In this document: positions 7,255-13,385 of the stretch, piece by piece | Layout: each line of letters starts with the position of its first letter | Position numbering within the stretch: position 1 is the stretch's first letter | Source of the DNA: DATDYW01 sp044375695 | GTDB taxonomy: Bacteria; Patescibacteriota; Minisyncoccia; Phycocordibacterales; JAACPR01 | Direction of reading: 5' to 3' | DNA: 18,769 nucleotides | Assembly (NCBI GenBank): GCA_044375695.1 | Contig: JBILMG010000013.1 | Span: 1-18,769, forward strand | Notes under the pieces: generated by a model | Databases searched by the model: none | Seen by the model: only the letters and a program-made list of their open reading frames with translations | What the model was told of the DNA's origin: nothing | Position numbers and translations under genes: made by a program

Positions 7255-8159
7255 AAAAACTAAAAATTGGCCCTGATGGCCTTGTGTACCGGGATGGCGA
7301 AACCGTCGTCGTCGAAATCCTCAAGGACCTGAAAATCAAAGATCTGCCGCCTGGCGTCATTTGCGTTAACCCGCGTGAACCCCGCGACCGAAGAATTCTT
7401 CGGAAGGTTTTCCGTAGAAAGAAAATCTACCTCCCGGGTGAGTACGACCTCGCCGTCGCGAACCACATCTCTCGGCCGGGCTCCACGGTAATTTCAATGA
7501 ACGGCTACTCGAGCCTGAAACTACCGGACCTTATTCAGTGCGGCGTGAAGCCTGGAGCTTACGAAGCCGCCTGCAAGGCGGTCCTCCGCGCCGTCCTTCG
7601 GCACCTGCGAGCCGAGTTCCCGGCCGCTGTTCTGCAGATTGTCGACGGCGCGTCCGATATGGGGGTAGACCAGGCTATTGCCGAGGTGGCCGTCGAGTTC
7701 GGGATTCCGACGCTCGGCTTCTCTTGCCCTAGCTTCATGATCTACGTCCCAGATGACGACCGTCCTGTTTACGTCGGCGAATCGAAAGACGCTTACGGAG
7801 ATTGCTTCATCCGTAGCCTAGACCTTTTGATTACTACGGGTGGACGGGGGCAGGCCTTGAAGCACGACATTTTCGCTGCCTGTCTCTACGGCAAGAAGAT
7901 TCATTTCGTAGATCTCATGGGCATGCTCTCCTCGAATGGCGGCGTTCCGGCTACGGTAACCAAGCCAGACGGTCGAGTGGTCGTCGAGAATGCGGCCGCC
8001 GCGTTCGGAAACAATATCTCGTTCTTCTCGAATCACGCAGCAATCGCCCTGGCTCCGCAACACGGAGATAAGTGGGATGCACTGTTCGGGAACGTGGAGG
8101 GGGTCGCCACGCAGGTTTGTCGCTCGCGCATGTCGCCGGAGCACATGTTCCGCGTCTGA
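7251..8159 (+). CDS. SLOG/LOG-like Rossmann protein, function unknown
   Basis: A 302-residue soluble protein. Residues 60-220 have alternating strands and helices with features of the SLOG superfamily (LOG, DprA and related nucleotide binders). VDGASDMGVDQAIAEVAVEFGIP (131-153) is like the glycine-rich first half of the pocket. A DLLITTGGRGQALKHDIFAA segment (191-210) corresponds to the family's D-x-h-h-x-h-x-G-G-x-G region, followed by YGKKIHFVD. The N-terminal 60 residues and the C-terminal 70 residues are not recognised. SLOG proteins bind or process nucleotides and nucleotide-derived ligands; the ligand here is unknown. The gene stands alone with a strong promoter and terminator and no visible effector partner. 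The family call is inference from motifs. Confidence 0.5.
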   Translation: MKKLKIGPDGLVYRDGETVVVEILKDLKIKDLPPGVICVNPREPRDRRILRKVFRRKKIYLPGEYDLAVANHISRPGSTVISMNGYSSLKLPDLIQCGVKPGAYEAACKAVLRAVLRHLRAEFPAAVLQIVDGASDMGVDQAIAEVAVEFGIPTLGFSCPSFMIYVPDDDRPVYVGESKDAYGDCFIRSLDLLITTGGRGQALKHDIFAACLYGKKIHFVDLMGMLSSNGGVPATVTKPDGRVVVENAAAAFGNNISFFSNHAAIALAPQHGDKWDALFGNVEGVATQVCRSRMSPEHMFRV

Positions 8160-8182
8160 GCCTTGCCCCGATACCCAAAACG

Positions 8183-8215
8183 GCGCCCCGATTTGTTCGG
8201 GGCGCTTTTCTTTTT
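8183..8215 (+). terminator. Intrinsic terminator after the 7251 gene
   Basis: GCGCCCCGA, a five-base loop and TCGGGGCGC are followed by TTTTCTTTTT. The T-tract ends five bases before the -10 box of the next gene, so terminator and promoter are packed together. Confidence 0.9.
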
Positions 8216-8219
8216 CGGG

Positions 8220-8225
8220 TACAAT
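8220..8225 (+). promoter_or_regulatory. -10 box of the DoxX-like/NDH-2 operon
   Basis: TACAAT is followed by exactly six bases and ATG 8232. The spacing matches the other leaderless genes here and marks ATG 8232, not GTG 8253, as the original start. The expected -35 position overlaps the preceding terminator stem. Confidence 0.6.
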
Positions 8226-8231
8226 GAAGGC

Positions 8232-8252
8232 ATGAGACAAAAAGCTTTCTGA
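8232..8252 (+). other. First seven codons of the DoxX-like gene, ending in an in-frame TGA
   Basis: ATG 8232 reads MRQKAF and then TGA at 8250-8252, directly followed by GTG 8253 in the same frame. Read through, it gives MRQKAF-x-VVTALFAAGMLFGG. From memory, related DoxX-like proteins begin with a lysine-rich start, then an aromatic-Trp-hydrophobic-Thr pattern, so TGA falls at the tryptophan (TGG) position. This can be a nonsense mutation, a sequencing error, or a 6-residue leader ORF coupled to GTG 8253. Confidence 0.5.
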
Positions 8253-8627
8253 GTGGTCACGGCCCTATTTGCGGCCGGCATGCTCTTCGGGGGAATCATG
8301 GATATTTTTAGCCAGGAAGCCGTCGACGGGCTCGCGGCGCTCGGCTATCCGGCCTACCTTGGCCTAATTATCGGCGTGGCCAAGATTCTTGGCGCCGTCG
8401 CGCTCGTGGTGCGCCGCTTCCCGGTTCTCACCGAGTGGGCCTACGCCGGCTTCACCTTCGATTTGATCGGCGCGGCCTGGTCGCACGCCGCGGTTGAGGG
8501 GCTCACCGCCGCGGCGGCGGTCTTACCGTTCATGGTCTTGCTCGCCGTGTCCTACCGGCTCTCGCCGCGGCACCTCTGCGACTGCGCGTGCTGCCAGGGC
8601 GGCGCCTGCAAGGACTGCCACCGCTAG
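8253..8627 (+). CDS. DoxX-like (DoxX_2) small membrane protein with Cys-rich tail
   Basis: From GTG 8253 this is a 124-residue protein with four membrane helices. The core, SQEAVDGLAALGYPAYLG-LIIGVAKILGAVALVV, then LTEWAYAGFTFDLIGAAWSHAAV, is typical of DoxX-like family proteins. Their function is generally unclear; some relatives act with quinone- or thiol-linked redox systems. The C-terminus is unusual: LCDCACCQGGACKDCHR carries six cysteines and a histidine in 17 residues and could bind a metal. The gene probably began at ATG 8232, with TGA 8250 interrupting it. It ends four bases before the NADH dehydrogenase gene, so the two form an operon. Confidence 0.75.
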   Translation: MVTALFAAGMLFGGIMDIFSQEAVDGLAALGYPAYLGLIIGVAKILGAVALVVRRFPVLTEWAYAGFTFDLIGAAWSHAAVEGLTAAAAVLPFMVLLAVSYRLSPRHLCDCACCQGGACKDCHR

Positions 8628-8631
8628 GCGT

Positions 8632-9837
8632 ATGGCTTCGCACCGCGTCCTCGTGCTCGGCGGCGGCTTCGGCGGCGCCTACGTTGCCCGCGGCCTCGCC
8701 CGCGCGGCGCGGCGCGGCGACGTTGACGTGACCGTCCTCTCGCGCTCGCCGTCCTTCCTCTTCACGCCGCTCCTGCCGGAGGTTGCCACGGGCGGCCTCT
8801 CGCGCCGCGGCATAGCGGTGCCGCTCTTCGACGCGGCGGCTCGCGCGGCCCGCGTGGTGGTTGGCGAGGCGCTCGCGGTGGATGTGGCGGCCCGCGTCGT
8901 CCGCGCCGATTGCGCCGACGGCTGCGTCATCGACCTGCCGTACGACACGCTGGTCGTCGCCCTCGGGGCGCGCGCCAACTTCTTCGGCGTTGAGGGTGCC
9001 GCCGAGCACGCGCTGCCTCTCAAGACGATTGCCGACGCGAACCAGATTCGCCGCGCGGTTTCCGCCGCTTTCGAGAAGGCGAGCCGCGGCCGCCGGGCGC
9101 CCTCGTTCGTCGTTGTCGGCGGCGGACCAACCGGCGTCGAGCTGGCTTCGGAGCTCGCCGAGCTCTGCCGGTACTCGCTCGCGGACGTGTACCCAGAGGC
9201 GCTGCCCGCCGAAATTTCGCTCCTGTGCGCCGCCGAGGATGTCCTGCCGATGCTGCGGGAAAAGGCCCGCGCCAAGGCTCGCGCCGCGCTGTCGGCGGCC
9301 GGCGTCGCCGTCGCCACGCGCGCTTCGGCGACGTCTGTCGACGCCTCTGGCGTCACGCTCGCCGACGGGTCGCGCGCGCTGGCCGATGTCGTTGTCTGGG
9401 CGGCCGGCGTCTCGCCCGCGCCGCTGCCCGAAGGCCTCGACCTGCCGTTGGACAAGGCTGGAAGGGTTGTCGTGGACGGGCACCTGCGGGTCGCGGGTCA
9501 CCCAGAAATTTTTGTGCTCGGCGACCAGGCGGCCGGTGCGCCGATGCTCGCCCAGGCCGCCACGCAGCAGGCGCCGATCGTTTCGGCGGCAATAGTCTCG
9601 GCTGTCTCTGGTCGGCCGCTCGGACCAGGTTTCTCCTTTAAGCCAAAAGGGCTCCTGGTTTCGCTCGGGCGGTGGCACGCCGTAGGCGAAATAGGCCGGG
9701 TAACAGTTTCTGGGCCGATCGCCTGGTTCATTTGGCGCACGGTCTACCTTTTGAAGTTTCCGTGTTGGCGCAAGAGGATTCGCGTGGCGGCGGAGTGGGC
9801 AATTGGCCTGTTCTTCCCGCGGGATATTTCGGCGTAG
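8632..9837 (+). CDS. ndh: Type II NADH:quinone oxidoreductase (NDH-2)
   Basis: A 401-residue flavoprotein that oxidises NADH and reduces membrane quinone without pumping protons. The FAD-binding motif is VLVLGGGFGGAYVARGLA (residues 6-23). The NADH-binding motif is VVVGGGPTGVELASELAEL near 160-178. VVWAAGV and FVLGDQAAG, which contacts FAD, follow. AQAATQQAP matches the quinone-site region. The C-terminal AWFIWRTVYLLKFPCWRKRIRVAAEWAIGLFF region is the family's amphipathic membrane anchor. ATG 8632 places the Rossmann motif at the N-terminus; longer in-frame versions overlap the DoxX-like gene and have shadow-like composition. It is the second gene of the operon with the DoxX-like protein and ends at a shared convergent terminator. 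Confidence 0.92.
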   Translation: MASHRVLVLGGGFGGAYVARGLARAARRGDVDVTVLSRSPSFLFTPLLPEVATGGLSRRGIAVPLFDAAARAARVVVGEALAVDVAARVVRADCADGCVIDLPYDTLVVALGARANFFGVEGAAEHALPLKTIADANQIRRAVSAAFEKASRGRRAPSFVVVGGGPTGVELASELAELCRYSLADVYPEALPAEISLLCAAEDVLPMLREKARAKARAALSAAGVAVATRASATSVDASGVTLADGSRALADVVVWAAGVSPAPLPEGLDLPLDKAGRVVVDGHLRVAGHPEIFVLGDQAAGAPMLAQAATQQAPIVSAAIVSAVSGRPLGPGFSFKPKGLLVSLGRWHAVGEIGRVTVSGPIAWFIWRTVYLLKFPCWRKRIRVAAEWAIGLFFPRDISA

Positions 9838-9842
9838 TTCCT

Positions 9843-9892
9843 GAAAAGAAAAGCCGCCGCGATTTGAGGTCGCGGCGGCGGGTCTTCTTGCT
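9843..9892. terminator. Bidirectional terminator between ndh and the TIM-barrel gene
   Basis: GCCGCCGCGA (9853-9862), a seven-base loop and TCGCGGCGGC (9870-9879) form a 10-bp stem. The minus side has TTTTCTTTT and the plus side a weaker TCTTCTTGCTTT. Two genes converge here, so it likely serves both, the minus gene more strongly. Confidence 0.85.
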
Positions 9893-9900
9893 TTCTCGTT

Positions 9901-10692
9901 TCAGCTCGCCGCCTGCGCGAAGGCTGATCTGACGTCACGCACGTAGGCCAGGGCAGAGTCGAGCGCGAAGTCGTCCCCGTCGTCCCGTAGGCCTGATTCG
10001 GCGTCTACCGAAAATTGGTCGCCGAACCCTCTGGCCAGAAGAGTTGTCGCCAGGTACGCGTTCGCCGGTTTGAATCCGCCGGCGAAGCCGATGCCCAGGC
10101 TGGCGGCGGTTTCCTGTTCGCGCACCAAAGTCGCGAATTCGGAGGCTCGCTCTAGGTCGAGCGAGAGGCCCTGTCCGTTCGATTGGTCAAACAGCAGGTG
10201 GTCGACAATTTTTGAGTACCGGGCAGCGCGTGCCGCGGCCCGGCTCATGTCGCCGTTTTCGCGCGGCAGGCAGCGCCCCGAAATTTGCAGAATCAGGAGC
10301 GGCGGCTGCGACCGGGACCGCTTCGCTTTCCGCCACGAGGCTAGGGTGCTCATCCTGGGCCAGAAGCCGCAGTTGATCTGTATGGCGTCGAGCCTGGGGC
10401 CGCTAACCTTCTCGACCTCGAGGAGGCACTCCCGCAGGTTTTCGCCGGTGCATCCAGAGAGGTGCACGCAATTGAGGACCCCGTCGTGGTCGGGGAACAG
10501 CGAGGCAATGCTGTCGGCGCGCGGGTAGCGCTTCGGAAACATCCGGCTCGGCTTGCCGGCCAAGGTTCCGGGCGACACGAGGACGCCGAGCATGGTTGGG
10601 CGGTCGAACCGCGAGGTGGCGGCGAGCGCCGCCGCGTGCGATGCGTCGGTGATGCCGCTGACGCCGATGTAGGGTGTCGGAGCTGCTTTCAT
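9901..10692 (-). CDS. TIM-barrel protein related to phosphoribosylanthranilate isomerase, catalytic Cys absent
   Basis: A 263-residue soluble protein with the motif order of TrpF. YIGVSGITDASHA (8-20) matches the N-terminal KhCGhT motif. LLFDQSNGQG (166-175) matches the loop with the catalytic aspartate (Asp169 kept). GFAGGFKPANA (202-212) matches the phosphate-binding LAGGLxPxNV, and FSVDAESGLRD matches VDxSSGVE. The catalytic cysteine of KxCG is replaced by serine (Ser12) and the preceding lysine by glycine. With no other tryptophan gene nearby, an isomerase role in tryptophan synthesis is doubtful. It may have another sugar-phosphate or related substrate. The ATG follows an A-rich leader (AAATAAAAAATAAATAAA). 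It is transcribed alone, divergently from typA. Confidence 0.65.
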   Translation of the reverse strand: MKAAPTPYIGVSGITDASHAAALAATSRFDRPTMLGVLVSPGTLAGKPSRMFPKRYPRADSIASLFPDHDGVLNCVHLSGCTGENLRECLLEVEKVSGPRLDAIQINCGFWPRMSTLASWRKAKRSRSQPPLLILQISGRCLPRENGDMSRAAARAARYSKIVDHLLFDQSNGQGLSLDLERASEFATLVREQETAASLGIGFAGGFKPANAYLATTLLARGFGDQFSVDAESGLRDDGDDFALDSALAYVRDVRSAFAQAAS

Positions 10693-10748
10693 TTTATTTA
10701 TTTTTTATTTGAGGGTGGGGGAATTGAAGATGTTCTTTTCAGATTCTC

Positions 10749-10777
10749 TGTCTACAGCCTGTAGCCTGCCCGGGCAA
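10749..10777 (-). promoter_or_regulatory. Possible promoter of the TIM-barrel gene with two palindromes
   Basis: On the minus strand TTGCCC (10777-10772), a 17-base spacer and TAGACA (10754-10749) resemble the promoters of the two serpin-like genes. Two palindromes overlap it: CTACAG-C-CTGTAG (10752-10764) across the -10/spacer, and TGCCCGGGCA (10767-10776) across the -35. The -10 lacks the final T, so confidence is limited. Confidence 0.35.
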
Positions 10778-10860
10778 GTTTTTCTGGGGAGAGATTTTTA
10801 TTGTTTGTTTATGGACGGACGCTGGGGTTGCGAGGAGCCGCGGTCCAGCCTCTTTTCCCC

Positions 10861-10888
10861 TCGACAAAACGTCGTTTTCTGGTAGTCT
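10861..10888 (+). promoter_or_regulatory. typA promoter
   Basis: TCGACA (10861-10866), a 16-base spacer and TG-G-TAGTCT (hexamer 10883-10888). The predicted transcript starts near 10895, giving a leader of about 90 bases before ATG 10986. Confidence 0.6.
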
Positions 10889-10896
10889 CTCGCGGT

Positions 10897-10917
10897 CCGG
10901 CCGGCGCCGGTTTTTTT
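10897..10917 (+). promoter_or_regulatory. Hairpin plus T-tract at the 5' end of the typA leader
   Basis: CCGGC, a CGGC loop and GCCGG are followed by seven T residues. It looks like a short intrinsic terminator but begins within a few bases of the predicted transcript start. It could be an attenuator or pausing element, a 5' stabilising hairpin, or a terminator for antisense-free spacing. Only the shape is seen in the sequence. Confidence 0.4.
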
Positions 10918-10985
10918 GTACCCGTCGCGCGCCGCCCCGACTCCTTTTACCTAAACGCTCGCCCTCAGTAGCCAGAGAAACTCCT

Positions 10986-12776
10986 ATGGAAACCCGCAAC
11001 ATCGCCATCATCGCGCACGTCGACCACGGCAAGACGACCCTCACGGACGCCATCATGCGCCGTACCGGCATGTTCCAGGAAGGCATGTCCATGGACGCGA
11101 ACGCCATCGAGCGCGAGCGCGGCATCACCATCTACGCCAAGAACACCGGTACCTTCTACAAGGGCACCAAGATCAACATCATCGACACCCCGGGGCACGC
11201 CGACTTCGGCTCCGAGGTCGAGCGCGTGCTGCGCTCCATCGACTGTGTGCTCCTCATCGTCGACGCCCAGGAAGGCCCGATGCCGCAGACCCGCTTCGTG
11301 CTCAAGAAGTCGCTCGAGCTCGGCCACAAGCCGATCGTGGTGATCAACAAGATCGACAAGCCGGCCGCGAACCCTGCCAAGGCCGAAGAGGAGGTCCTCG
11401 AGCTCTTCATGGAGCTCGGCGCCACCTCCGAGCAGATGGACTTCACGACCGTCTTCGCCATCGGCAAGGACGCGGTCGCCATGCGCAAGATTGACGACCC
11501 TCGCGAGTCTATCGACCCGCTCCTCGACGTCGTGCTCGAGAAGGTGCCGGTCGCGACCGGCGACGCCACGCTCCCGCTGCGCGCTCAGCCTTTCAACCTC
11601 GGCTACGACAACTTCATGGGTCGCCTGGCCGTCGTGCGCGTGTACGAGGGCACCATCAAGGTGGGCGAGACCCTCACCGTGAAGTCCTCCGACGGCAACA
11701 CCCGCACCGGCAAGGTCACCAAGCTCTTCGTCTTCAAGGGTACCGCCCGCGAGGAGGTGCAGGAGATTACCGCCGGCGACATCGGCCTCGTGGCCGGCTT
11801 CCCGGACGTCTACATCGGCGACACCCTTTGCGCCTCTGCCGACGCGGAGCCGCTCCCGTCTATTCACGTCGACGAGCCGACCATCACCCTCGACTTCCTG
11901 GTCAACTCTTCGCCCTTCGTCGGCCGCTCCGGCAAGCTGGTTAACTCGCGCCAGATCCGCGAGCGCCTCGAGAAGGAACTCGAGATCAACGTCGGCCTCA
12001 AGGTCGACCTCTCCGAGACCGACCGCTTCAAGATCTTCGGTCGCGGCGAGCTCCACGTCGCCGTGCTCCTCGAGAATATGCGCCGCGAAGGGTACGAGCT
12101 GGCCGTGTCTCAGCCGCAGGTAATCATCAAGGAAATCGACGGCGAGAAGATGGAGCCGTTCGAGGAGGTGACCATTGACGTGCCGGCCGAGTTCCAGGGC
12201 GTCGTCATCGAGAAATTGGGCCTGCGCAAGGCGATCATGAAGGACATGAAGATGCACGAGAACCAGGTGCGCATGATCTTCGAAGGTCCGACCCGTGGCC
12301 TCCTCGGCTACCGCGGCGTCTTCGTGGTCGACACCCGCGGCGACGGCATCATGGCGAGCCGCGTGACTGGCTTCCAGCCGTACGCTGGCCCGATCGAGAA
12401 GAAGCCGACCGGTTCCATGGTTTCTATGGCTACCGGCAAGGCGCTCGGCTACTCGCTGTGGAACCTGCAGGATCGCGGCGTGCTCTACATCACCCCGGCG
12501 ACCGAGGTGTACGAGGGTCAGGTCATCGGCAACACCGCCAAGGGCGACGAGATGATGGTCAACCCAACCAAGGGCAAGGCCATGTCGAACGTCCGTTCTT
12601 CCGGCAACGACGAGGCGCTCGTGCTCTTCCCGGCCCTCGAGATGACCATCGAGCGCGGCCTCGAGACCATGACCGAGGACGAGCTCCTCGAGGTGACCCC
12701 GGCCGAGATTCGCCTGCGCAAGCGCTACCTCACCGAGACCGATCGGGCCAAGGCGAAGCGCGGCGACATCAAGTAG
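10986..12776 (+). CDS. typA: Translational GTPase TypA/BipA
   Basis: A full-length 596-residue ribosome-associated GTPase that assists translation and ribosome assembly, chiefly under stress or cold. The G motifs are AHVDHGKTT (near residue 9), GITI (switch I), DTPGHADFG and NKIDKP. EF-G-like domains II, III and V follow, and the family-specific C-terminal domain (GLLGYRGVFVVDTRGDG, NPTKGKAMSNVR) is complete. ATG 10986 puts the P-loop at the standard position. Codon use is notably uniform (almost only C- or G-ending codons), consistent with high expression. It is a single-gene unit with its own promoter, leader hairpin and terminator. Confidence 0.97.
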   Translation: METRNIAIIAHVDHGKTTLTDAIMRRTGMFQEGMSMDANAIERERGITIYAKNTGTFYKGTKINIIDTPGHADFGSEVERVLRSIDCVLLIVDAQEGPMPQTRFVLKKSLELGHKPIVVINKIDKPAANPAKAEEEVLELFMELGATSEQMDFTTVFAIGKDAVAMRKIDDPRESIDPLLDVVLEKVPVATGDATLPLRAQPFNLGYDNFMGRLAVVRVYEGTIKVGETLTVKSSDGNTRTGKVTKLFVFKGTAREEVQEITAGDIGLVAGFPDVYIGDTLCASADAEPLPSIHVDEPTITLDFLVNSSPFVGRSGKLVNSRQIRERLEKELEINVGLKVDLSETDRFKIFGRGELHVAVLLENMRREGYELAVSQPQVIIKEIDGEKMEPFEEVTIDVPAEFQGVVIEKLGLRKAIMKDMKMHENQVRMIFEGPTRGLLGYRGVFVVDTRGDGIMASRVTGFQPYAGPIEKKPTGSMVSMATGKALGYSLWNLQDRGVLYITPATEVYEGQVIGNTAKGDEMMVNPTKGKAMSNVRSSGNDEALVLFPALEMTIERGLETMTEDELLEVTPAEIRLRKRYLTETDRAKAKRGDIK

Positions 12777-12789
12777 CCGACAGGTTTCA

Positions 12790-12836
12790 GAAAATAAAAG
12801 GGCGGCGCGCAGTGATGCGCGCCGCCTGTTTTTTGC
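12790..12836. terminator. Bidirectional terminator after typA
   Basis: GGCGGCGCGC (12801-12810), a six-base loop and GCGCGCCGCC (12817-12826) are followed by TGTTTTTTG on the plus strand. CTTTTATTTT follows on the minus strand. typA and the membrane-protein gene at 12845 converge on it. Confidence 0.9.
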
Positions 12837-12844
12837 CTTGCGAC

Positions 12845-13324
12845 TCACTTGTCGTCGTAAGGACCTGTCACACCGTGAAGCACCGTGTCGAGGATGGTGC
12901 GGTCTCGACGAGGGCTTTCCGGCCACATCATCAAGGCGAACATGACGCCGCGACCGCCGAGAGCCGCGAGGGCACCTGTTTCGACCAGAAGCCGAAGGTA
13001 GCCTTCGTCTCCGCTGAGGACCCGAACACCTCCCAGAAAGGAGAGGCTGACCTTGAAGGTCTCCGGATCGCGAACGAAGTCGGCAATCCCCGTAGGCATA
13101 ATGAAGGCGAAGAACGAGAGCGCCGGCACGAGGATAACCCCGAGCGACAGCATCGCAATCCACCCGATCACGTAAACCACGCGAGATTTTGGCGCGGGCG
13201 CGCGGTGCCCTCCGAAGATCACGGTGAGCCCGTAGTAGAGGGCTAACAGCGCCGTGAAGGCAGAGGTGACGACGGCGATATACCAGCAAGGCCAGTATAG
13301 GTTTTGGAGTAGTTGAATGAGCAT
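12845..13324 (-). CDS. Membrane protein of unknown function
   Basis: A 159-residue protein from ATG 13324. Three likely membrane helices lie at about residues 12-38, 53-78 and 100-125, with GLTVIFGGHRAPAPKSR as a basic loop after the first. The charged C-terminal tail (SPRRDRTILDTVLHGVTGPYDDK) should be cytoplasmic. I do not recognise a family. A longer version from ATG 13342 overlaps the -10 box and operator, so I prefer 13324, which lies 8 bases after the -10. The gene is alone, has a very good promoter and an embedded palindrome, so it is probably repressed by a dimeric regulator. Confidence 0.7.
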   Translation of the reverse strand: MLIQLLQNLYWPCWYIAVVTSAFTALLALYYGLTVIFGGHRAPAPKSRVVYVIGWIAMLSLGVILVPALSFFAFIMPTGIADFVRDPETFKVSLSFLGGVRVLSGDEGYLRLLVETGALAALGGRGVMFALMMWPESPRRDRTILDTVLHGVTGPYDDK

Positions 13325-13332
13325 AGGCTTAA

Positions 13333-13361
13333 ATAGTAGCATATTTATGCTACTTAGTCAA
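13333..13361 (-). promoter_or_regulatory. Promoter of the 12845-13324 gene
   Basis: On the minus strand TTGACT (13361-13356), a 17-base spacer and TG-C-TACTAT (hexamer 13338-13333) are followed by 8 bases and ATG 13324. The transcript should start one or two bases before the start codon. Confidence 0.7.
13335..13354. promoter_or_regulatory. Palindromic operator inside the promoter spacer
   Basis: AGTAGCATA-TT-TATGCTACT is a perfect 9-bp inverted repeat with a two-base centre. It fills the -35/-10 spacer and enters the -10 hexamer, where bound repressor would block RNA polymerase. No regulator gene is adjacent. Confidence 0.65.
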
Positions 13362-13385
13362 ATAACGCCGGGCTCGGCGCGTCGG

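Larger units (their letters stand above)
10693..10985. other. 293-base divergent intergenic region
   Basis: The gap separates the TIM-barrel gene (minus) from typA (plus). It holds an AT-rich leader for the minus gene, a paired-palindrome promoter candidate at 10749-10777, and the typA promoter at 10861-10888. A GC hairpin followed by T7 lies in the typA leader. The stretch 10780-10860 shows nothing I can assign. No RNA gene or ORF of note was seen. Confidence 0.6.

Noticed and set aside
8250..8252. Genome-wide reassignment of TGA to an amino acid
   Set aside because: About eight genes here end sensibly at TGA next to terminators or neighbouring genes, so TGA acts as a stop.
8494..8631. N-terminal extension of the NADH dehydrogenase
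   Set aside because: It overlaps the DoxX-like gene in another frame and is Arg/Ser-rich. The Rossmann motif fits a start at 8632.
10965..13289. A 774-codon open frame on the minus strand opposite typA
   Set aside because: It mirrors the highly biased codon use of typA. Its His/Leu/Glu/Val/Asp-rich product has no recognisable domain.
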